DNA of 64,000 bases. Source: Sphingobacteriales bacterium 44-61. Its GTDB lineage: Bacteria; Bacteroidota; Bacteroidia; Chitinophagales; Chitinophagaceae. The number at the start of each line of letters is the position of its first letter. Positions within the stretch are counted from its first letter, which is position 1. The DNA lies in NCBI GenBank assembly GCA_001898405.1, contig MKTW01000001.1:744001-808000 (forward strand). The letters are read 5' to 3'. Position numbers and translations under genes: made by a program. The notes under the pieces were generated by a model. It was not told where the DNA came from. It made no database searches and saw only the letters and a list, made by a program, of their open reading frames with translations. Shown piece after piece: positions 59,174-64,000 of the stretch.

Positions 59174-59839
59174 ATGGCACTCATATTGCATATTGACACA
59201 TCTGTAGAGGGCGCTTCAGTGTGCCTCGCCCGCGATTCAGTGGTGCTGCGGTCCGCATTGAATAACCGGCAAAAAGATCAGCCAGGCTGGCTGCATACCA
59301 GCATCCGGCAATTGATGGCTGATATGGACCTGGGGATGAATGAGCTGGAAGCAGTAGCCGTTGCGATCGGGCCTGGTTCATACACCGGCTTGAGAGTGGG
59401 TTTATCGGCTGCAAAGGGACTTTGTTTTGCATTGAATATTCCATTGATCGCCATCAATACCCTGGAGATGATGGCTTTCGGGATCAGAGAAAAAGGGAAT
59501 GATGCATTGCTTTGCCCTATGATCGACGCCCGCCGGATGGAAGTGTTCACCGCTGTGTATAATAGTGAGTTAAAAGAAGTGATGTCACCGTGCGCCATGA
59601 TCCTGGATGGTACAAATTTTGCGCAATTACTCGCCGGATCTAAAGTGATTTTTTCCGGCAATGGCAGCACAAAGCTGAAACAAGTTCTTTCCCACCCTAA
59701 TGCATCCTTCAGCGAGAAGACTGCTACAGCTGAAGACATGGTGCATTTAGCAGGCCAATATTTCGTTGAGAAACGCTTTGCAAACCTTGCCTATACCGAA
59801 CCGCTTTACGTGAAGGAGTTCTACTCCCCTGCTCACTAA
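59174..59839 (+). CDS. tsaB: tRNA threonylcarbamoyladenosine biosynthesis protein TsaB
   Basis: A 221-residue ASKHA-fold protein. The N-terminal ILHIDTSVEGASVCLARDS and the conserved IGPGSYTGLRVGLSAAKGL are the signature of TsaB, the non-catalytic partner of TsaD that, with TsaE and TsaC, makes t6A37 on ANN-decoding tRNAs. The length and the loop motif match E. coli TsaB (231 residues). It is co-transcribed with the degenerate dehydrogenase-like gene. Essential in most bacteria by family knowledge. Confidence 0.95.
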   Translation: MALILHIDTSVEGASVCLARDSVVLRSALNNRQKDQPGWLHTSIRQLMADMDLGMNELEAVAVAIGPGSYTGLRVGLSAAKGLCFALNIPLIAINTLEMMAFGIREKGNDALLCPMIDARRMEVFTAVYNSELKEVMSPCAMILDGTNFAQLLAGSKVIFSGNGSTKLKQVLSHPNASFSEKTATAEDMVHLAGQYFVEKRFANLAYTEPLYVKEFYSPAH

Positions 59840-59900
59840 TCACTTATAAAAAAATTGTACTTCTTAACAATTTTGTTTTCAGAAAAAAGTGATTGATGGC

Positions 59901-59908
59901 TAACTTTG
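59901..59908 (+). promoter_or_regulatory. -7 element of the ArsR-type gene
   Basis: TAACTTTG followed by CAGT matches the Bacteroidota -7 consensus and lies 29 bases before the start codon. The nearest TTTG (59872-59875) is 25 bases upstream, longer than usual. An A/T-rich inverted repeat (AAAATTGT/ACAATTTT, about 59851-59874) just upstream could be a terminator of tsaB or an operator. Confidence 0.55.
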
Positions 59909-59937
59909 CAGTTTAGATTTTTTAACCGGTTATAACT

Positions 59938-60276
59938 ATGAACAACTACATGCTTACATTGAACACAGCTCCCGACAGCAGCAATACACTGAAAGTGGAT
60001 TTGTTGAACGTGAAGAAGGCGTCTCTTGTTCTGAGGGCCATTAATCATAAGCTCCGCCAGCAGATATTGAAGCTGATTGATGAGCAGGGAAGAATCACCG
60101 TGACAGAGATTTATGTGAAATTAAGGCTTGAGCAATCTGTGGCCTCCCAACACCTTGCAATTTTGCGCAAGGCCGGTTTTGTGAATACCGAACGGGATGG
60201 AAAATTTATCTACTACACGATAAATACCAACCGTATTGAGGAGTTGAACCAATTTGTCGAATCCTTGTTGAACTAA
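59938..60276 (+). CDS. ArsR-family winged-helix regulator without cysteines
   Basis: A 112-residue ArsR/SmtB-type regulator. The DNA-recognition helix is in VASQHLAILRKAGFVNTERD, and the wing in GKFIYYTINTNR. It contains no Cys at all, so it cannot use the dithiol switch of BigR/SqrR or the metal-thiolate sites of ArsR; its ligand must be bound otherwise. The MBL-rhodanese gene follows, which fits the known BigR-type pairing of an ArsR regulator with a persulfide dioxygenase, but the two are separated by a terminator. Confidence 0.9.
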   Translation: MNNYMLTLNTAPDSSNTLKVDLLNVKKASLVLRAINHKLRQQILKLIDEQGRITVTEIYVKLRLEQSVASQHLAILRKAGFVNTERDGKFIYYTINTNRIEELNQFVESLLN

Positions 60277-60296
60277 TTATTGGTATCTCTGCTAGG

Positions 60297-60321
60297 AAGG
60301 AAGCCATTGGCTTCCTTTTTT
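60297..60321 (+). terminator. Intrinsic terminator after the ArsR-type gene
   Basis: A 9-bp perfect stem (AAGGAAGCC/GGCTTCCTT) with a 3-base loop ATT and a T6 run. It lies 20 bases after the ArsR stop, so the following MBL-rhodanese gene needs its own promoter; TATATTTA at 60340-60347 matches the -7 element in seven of eight bases. Confidence 0.85.
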
Positions 60322-60362
60322 AGTTGAATAAAGTACCTTTATATTTATAATTTATCTTCTTT

Positions 60363-61772
60363 ATGTTCATCAAACAATTATATACAGGCTGTCTCAGCGA
60401 GGCAGCTTATTATATTGAAAGCAATGGCGAGGCCGCTGTAATTGATCCACTCAGGGATATCGATGTTTATCTCGACCTGGCCAATGAACGGAAAGCCACT
60501 ATCAAATACATTTTTGAAACGCATTTTCATGCAGATTTTGTAAGCGGACACCTCGATCTCAGCAAAGCCACAGGCGCCCCGATCGTTTATGGCCCTCAAA
60601 CAGTTACCGGCTTCCAGGCCCAGATCGCCAAAGATGGGGATGTATTCAGGATCGGACAGCTTAACCTGAAAGTGCTCCATACGCCCGGCCATACACTCGA
60701 ATCAACCTGCTATTTATTGCAGGATGAATCCGGCAAAGACTATTGCATTTTCACTGGCGACACACTTTTTGTAGGAGATGTAGGCCGCCCTGATCTTGCT
60801 CAAAAAGGCGCAGAGATCACAACCAATGACCTTGCTGGAATGCTGTATGACAGCCTTCAGCAAAAGATCGTTCCGCTGGCAGACGATGTGATCGTATATC
60901 CTGCCCATGGCCCCGGCAGCTCCTGCGGAAAGAACCTGGGCCCTGACACACACAGCACCATAGGTGAAGAAAAACAATTCAACTATGCATTGAAAGCAGC
61001 CAGCAAAGAGGAATTCATCAAAGCTGTAACAGATGGCATTCCGCCACCTCCGCAATACTTCCCGATCAATGCCCGCATCAACAAAGAAGGTTACGACAGC
61101 CTGGACGAAGTGATGCAAAAAGCATTAAAGCCCCTCAGCATTGCACAATTCAAGGAGCTGATAACAGAAGACACGATCATTCTCGACACCCGCCCTTCCG
61201 GCACTTTCACGCAGGGCTTTGTTCCCGGCTCCATCAGCATCGGGCTCGATGGCCGCTTTGCAGAATGGGCCGGTAGCCTGCTTCCTTTCGATGTACCCAT
61301 GTTGCTGGTAGCCGAACCCGGTAAGGAAAAAGAAAGCATTGTTCGCCTTGCCCGTGTTGGATTGGATAAAGTGCAGGGTTATCTCGATGGTGGTTATGAA
61401 GCATGGAAGAACAGTGGTGAAAGATCCGATCTCATCATTGATGTGGAAGCAGATGAACTGATGATGGATATTCCATTTGATAATAACCTCGTTGTTGTTG
61501 ATGTACGCAAACCTGCAGAATATGCAGAAGGTCATTTGAAAGATGCGCTGAATATTCCACTAAGCGATCTTCCTGATCCGGGAAGCATGGCTAATATCGA
61601 AGACCGTCATAACCTCTACGTGCATTGCGCAGGAGGATACCGCAGCGTTATCGCAGCTTCGATGCTTAAACGCCAGGGCATTCATAATCTCCGCAATATA
61701 GTGGGGGGATGGGGAAAAATAAAAGAACAGGAGAAAGCGGAGATCGTAAAAGAAACCAGCGTACTGAATTAA
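60363..61772 (+). CDS. MBL-fold hydrolase with two rhodanese domains (persulfide dioxygenase-like)
   Basis: A 469-residue protein. Residues 1-250 are an ETHE1/CstB-like metallo-beta-lactamase domain with THFHADFVSGH at 53-63 (metal ligands His54, His56, Asp58), HTPGHTLEST and FTGDTLFVGDVGRPDL. Then come two rhodanese domains: the first (DTRPSGTFTQGFVPGS) lacks the catalytic Cys, the second has it in YVHCAGGYRS near residue 425. By family knowledge such proteins oxidise persulfides and move sulfane sulfur. A start at MFIKQLYTGCLSEAAYYI is typical. The terminator between this gene and arsR suggests independent transcription. Confidence 0.92.
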   Translation: MFIKQLYTGCLSEAAYYIESNGEAAVIDPLRDIDVYLDLANERKATIKYIFETHFHADFVSGHLDLSKATGAPIVYGPQTVTGFQAQIAKDGDVFRIGQLNLKVLHTPGHTLESTCYLLQDESGKDYCIFTGDTLFVGDVGRPDLAQKGAEITTNDLAGMLYDSLQQKIVPLADDVIVYPAHGPGSSCGKNLGPDTHSTIGEEKQFNYALKAASKEEFIKAVTDGIPPPPQYFPINARINKEGYDSLDEVMQKALKPLSIAQFKELITEDTIILDTRPSGTFTQGFVPGSISIGLDGRFAEWAGSLLPFDVPMLLVAEPGKEKESIVRLARVGLDKVQGYLDGGYEAWKNSGERSDLIIDVEADELMMDIPFDNNLVVVDVRKPAEYAEGHLKDALNIPLSDLPDPGSMANIEDRHNLYVHCAGGYRSVIAASMLKRQGIHNLRNIVGGWGKIKEQEKAEIVKETSVLN

Positions 61773-61787
61773 GATCATACACAGGTA

Positions 61788-61827
61788 ATGGGTTCGTCAG
61801 GTCTAAACCTGAACGAACCCATTTTTT
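61788..61827 (+). terminator. Intrinsic terminator after the MBL-rhodanese gene
   Basis: A 15-bp stem with a single bulged A (ATGGGTTCGT, CAGGT paired with ACCTG, ACGAACCCAT), 4-base loop CTAA, and a T6 run. It overlaps the stop codon of the convergent response regulator gene. Confidence 0.88.
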
Positions 61828-62465
61828 ATGGCATACATTACCAGGCCTACTCTTGTTTTGATCTGCAGCTTTTCAAACAACGCATCCCGGTATCCATCAA
61901 TAGTACGCGGACTGAGATACATCTGCTCTGCAATTTCCTTGTAAGTAAGTTCAGTGCAGGCCAGTTTAAGGAACTGTATCTCCTTATCGTTCAACTGAAC
62001 GATATTGCGGATATCTGCATCTTCTTCCAGCTTATTGATAGAATGGATCAACTTACCGGTAACCAGTTCTGAATAGAAATACCCTTTTTCTATTACAGAC
62101 AACAAAGCCGTTTTTAATTCCGGTGGTTCGCAATCTTTAAGAATATAACCCCTGGCCCCGGCTTTGAACATGCGGATCACGGCATTCTCATTATCATACA
62201 TGGAAAGCGCCATTATTTTGACCAGCGGATAAGTTTGTTTCAGCCATTGGGCAGAAGCATACCCGTCCATTTTAGGCATATTGATATCGAGCAGCACCAG
62301 GTCGGGTAAATTGTCGGTTTTTATTTTCTGCTGCATATCCTGTCCATTGTCAGCTTCAAATACCACGGTGAAATCATCGAAGCTGTTTACCAGGGCTGCC
62401 AGTCCTTTGCGCAGCAGAACATGATCATCTACCAACGCTACTTTTATTTTATTGCTTGGAATCAT
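61803..62465 (-). CDS. LuxR/NarL-family response regulator (module 2)
   Basis: A 220-residue regulator from the ATG at 62465 (a TTG at 62480 is the only longer start). The receiver has VALVDDHVLLRKG, the phospho-Asp in DLVLLDINMPKMDG and GYILKDCEPPELK; the C-terminal GerE domain has LNDKEIQFLKLACTELTYKE and LSPRTIDGYRDALFEKLQ. It overlaps its kinase gene by 17 bases. It is paralogous in layout to module 1 at 31916-32587, and both are last in a four-gene set. Confidence 0.93.
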   Translation of the reverse strand: MIPSNKIKVALVDDHVLLRKGLAALVNSFDDFTVVFEADNGQDMQQKIKTDNLPDLVLLDINMPKMDGYASAQWLKQTYPLVKIMALSMYDNENAVIRMFKAGARGYILKDCEPPELKTALLSVIEKGYFYSELVTGKLIHSINKLEEDADIRNIVQLNDKEIQFLKLACTELTYKEIAEQMYLSPRTIDGYRDALFEKLQIKTRVGLVMYAIKNGFVQV

Positions 62466-63267
62466 CTGTATTAGTTTCAACAGGTAAAAAAATCGTTATC
62501 GCTGTGCCCGCCTGTAAAGTGCTGTTCATGTTGAATTCAGCACCGATAAGCTGGGCCCGTTTGTGCATATTGCGGATGCCGAGACCAAAGTTTGCAGCAG
62601 TTTCATTCAGCGGGGAAAGATCAACACCTTTGCCATCATCGGATACTTCCAGTTTTAGTGCATCAGGGAAATAAGTCATCGCCGCCTTCAGGGTTTTAGC
62701 ATCTGCGTGTTTGATAATATTATTGAATGCTTCCTGTACGATCCGGAAAAGGATCAACTCCTTCTGTTTATTCAGCCGGTATGGTGAGCCCTGTACCTGG
62801 AAAATGGCTTTCATCGTACCTGCTTTCTGGATCATTTCCATTTCATATTCAATTGCCCGTTGCAATCCCATTTCCTGTACATAGTCTGTATCAAGACTAT
62901 GGCTTAGGTCCCTCAGATCGCCAATGGCTTTACTCACCAGTTCTTTTGAATTGAGTATTTTCTGTTGCAATTGCTCATCCACCACGGGTAGCATCGTATT
63001 GAGGTTGAGCTTGGCGAGCGTAAGCGCCTGCCCGATATTGTCGTGGATCTCCTGGGATATCGTTTTCAATGTTTGCTCCTGTATCTCCAGTTGCGTCTGA
63101 AGCAATGTTTGCCTGAATTTCTCTTCCAGTCGCTGGCTTTCCCTGATACTCTCGGCTTTTCTTCTCCGGTATTGAAAAACGAAATATAGAATGAAGCCGA
63201 TCAGGCCGATCAGTATTGCATTACCAACGACAATAAAAAAATATATTTCACCTGAAGAAGAGTTCAT
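62449..63267 (-). CDS. HPK7-type sensor histidine kinase (module 2)
   Basis: A 272-residue kinase with one N-terminal span (YFFIVVGNAILIGLIGFILY) and a coiled-coil linker. The phosphoacceptor His lies in ISQEIHDNIGQALTLAKLNL; the ATPase domain has AFNNIIKHADAKTLKA, VSDDGKGVDLSP and FGLGIRNMHKRAQLIG. There is no input domain besides the membrane span, as in module 1. It overlaps the membrane protein gene by 4 bases (ATGA). Confidence 0.93.
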   Translation of the reverse strand: MNSSSGEIYFFIVVGNAILIGLIGFILYFVFQYRRRKAESIRESQRLEEKFRQTLLQTQLEIQEQTLKTISQEIHDNIGQALTLAKLNLNTMLPVVDEQLQQKILNSKELVSKAIGDLRDLSHSLDTDYVQEMGLQRAIEYEMEMIQKAGTMKAIFQVQGSPYRLNKQKELILFRIVQEAFNNIIKHADAKTLKAAMTYFPDALKLEVSDDGKGVDLSPLNETAANFGLGIRNMHKRAQLIGAEFNMNSTLQAGTAITIFLPVETNTDDSKQ

Positions 63268-63911
63268 TGCTTAACAGGAACGGCCTTTCGGTTATTAATA
63301 TGTATTGAAATACCTACAACGATGTAATACGCAATATTCAGATAGTACATGATCGTTGAGATCGTTTTGGTATTGAATTTATTTCTCACCAGGTAGTTAT
63401 AAAAACTCCAGTTCAGGAATATCGCCGTGTAAAACAACAACACAGCGCAATTGAACCAAAAAACGCTTTGTCTTAATATATCTATCTCTTCATCGTCATG
63501 AAGCATTTGCCTGAAAAGGAGCAAGGCGCAATAGATATTCAAAAAACATAGTATCAACAGGAAATTGGAAGGAAATGACCATAAGCTCTGCAGAAAAATG
63601 GTATTGAAAACAGAAAAACAAACGGCGCCTGCAATCAGCAACAAAATGACTTTTCTGCTTAGCCTGCTTTGCAACAGGAAATAATATATCAAAGCATAAC
63701 CGGTGAAATTGACAATATTAAAAACATGATAAACCGGAGAACTGTTTTTAAATACATTGATCAAAATCCTGCTTATAATTTCGCTTACCAAGGTACATGC
63801 GATCAATACAGTCAGGATCTGAAAAGGCAATGTCAGTTTCTTAAATCTGATAAGGCCAAGAACAAGCAGGTAAACCAGTAAAATGAGATAAAGTAAAAAT
63901 CTTATGGTCAT
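63264..63911 (-). CDS. Multispanning membrane protein of signalling module 2
   Basis: A 215-residue protein with about six hydrophobic helices, sharing layout and the segment RFKKLTLPFQILT after its first span with the module 1 protein. It is placed directly before the kinase gene, as in module 1, and after a lipoprotein gene that reaches past the window edge. Family unknown to me; a sensory or transport partner of the kinase is plausible from the repeated order. Confidence 0.75.
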   Translation of the reverse strand: MTIRFLLYLILLVYLLVLGLIRFKKLTLPFQILTVLIACTLVSEIISRILINVFKNSSPVYHVFNIVNFTGYALIYYFLLQSRLSRKVILLLIAGAVCFSVFNTIFLQSLWSFPSNFLLILCFLNIYCALLLFRQMLHDDEEIDILRQSVFWFNCAVLLFYTAIFLNWSFYNYLVRNKFNTKTISTIMYYLNIAYYIVVGISIHINNRKAVPVKQ

Positions 63912-63929
63912 TCGGAATGATTACTTGCA

Positions 63930-64000
63930 TCATCTGCCACCGGTGCCGCAGTTGGTAGGACAGGGATCAACATAATCATAATACTTTCCGGTATTATCAC
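63930..64000 (-). CDS. Lipoprotein of signalling module 2 (partial, C-terminal end)
   Basis: Only the last 23 codons are in the window; the start lies beyond the right edge. They end DYVDPCPTNCGTGGR, with two cysteines spaced CxxxC, as in the C terminus of the module 1 lipoprotein (GQCDPPCEQ). The position directly before the membrane-kinase-regulator genes is the same in both modules, so it is very probably the second lipoprotein. A signal peptide cannot be seen. Confidence 0.6.
   Translation of the reverse strand, partial: DNTGKYYDYVDPCPTNCGTGGR

Noticed and set aside
1-64000. CRISPR arrays, insertion sequences or prophage
   Set aside because: No evenly spaced direct repeats, transposase or integrase genes were found.

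Overview
The window looks like a chromosomal segment of a Bacteroidota bacterium, most likely family Chitinophagaceae. The grounds are an UpxY-type antiterminator heading a capsule/exopolysaccharide operon, promoter elements of the Bacteroidota TTTG / TAnnTTTG type, a DUF4838 protein, fused IcmF, an AmgK-RapZ fusion and HPK7-type kinases with LuxR-type regulators. I see no insertion sequence, prophage or CRISPR array. The taxonomic call is inference; no rRNA gene is present.

Region 1 (1-24.6 kb, all minus strand) is one long exopolysaccharide operon read from about 24.57 kb leftward past the window edge: UpxY-like antiterminator, Wza-like exporter, Wzc-like tyrosine kinase, sugar-nucleotide genes (WbpP-like epimerase, RfbB, RfbA), FkbM methyltransferase, Wzx flippase, four glycosyltransferases, two AsnB-type amidotransferases, a DUF4838 protein, a Wzy-like polymerase, a sugar N-formyltransferase-like protein, an SDR and a DegT aminotransferase. 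RfbA, RfbB, the aminotransferase and the formyltransferase together suggest an N-formylated dideoxyamino sugar in a Wzx/Wzy-made glycan.

Region 2 (24.6-31.9 kb) holds a membrane acyltransferase, an HTH regulator, a small unknown gene, and the most interesting part of the window: an RNA-repair-like cassette on the minus strand. In transcription order it has a 44-residue membrane-anchored small protein, a strong hairpin, a complete tRNA-Lys(UUU)-like cloverleaf, a 46-bp perfect palindrome, a YkuK-family RNase H-like protein, two tRNA T-arms with a D-arm, a slipin (SPFH) protein, an intrinsic terminator and an RtcB RNA ligase. Just upstream are a 240-nt unit between two terminators and a 30-residue cysteine-rich peptide gene with its own promoter and terminator.

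Region 3 (31.9-42 kb) carries a four-gene signalling module (lipoprotein, membrane protein, HPK7 kinase, LuxR regulator), unknown genes, and a damage-response-like cluster: PA0069-type radical SAM protein, two 2H phosphoesterases, then a divergent umuDC pair whose UmuD lacks both catalytic residues, and a DUF72 protein.

Region 4 (42-64 kb) is mostly housekeeping and catabolism: DUF779 with aldehyde dehydrogenase and its AraC regulator, a GH63-like glucosidase, an AmpD-like lipoprotein amidase, IcmF, AmgK-RapZ with MurU (MurNAc recycling), an M1 peptidase, a metallophosphoesterase, RidA, a degenerate hydroxyacyl-CoA dehydrogenase-like protein, TsaB, and an ArsR regulator with an MBL-rhodanese protein. 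At the right edge a second copy of the four-gene signalling module begins; its lipoprotein is cut by the window end but shares a C-terminal CxxxC tail with the first copy.
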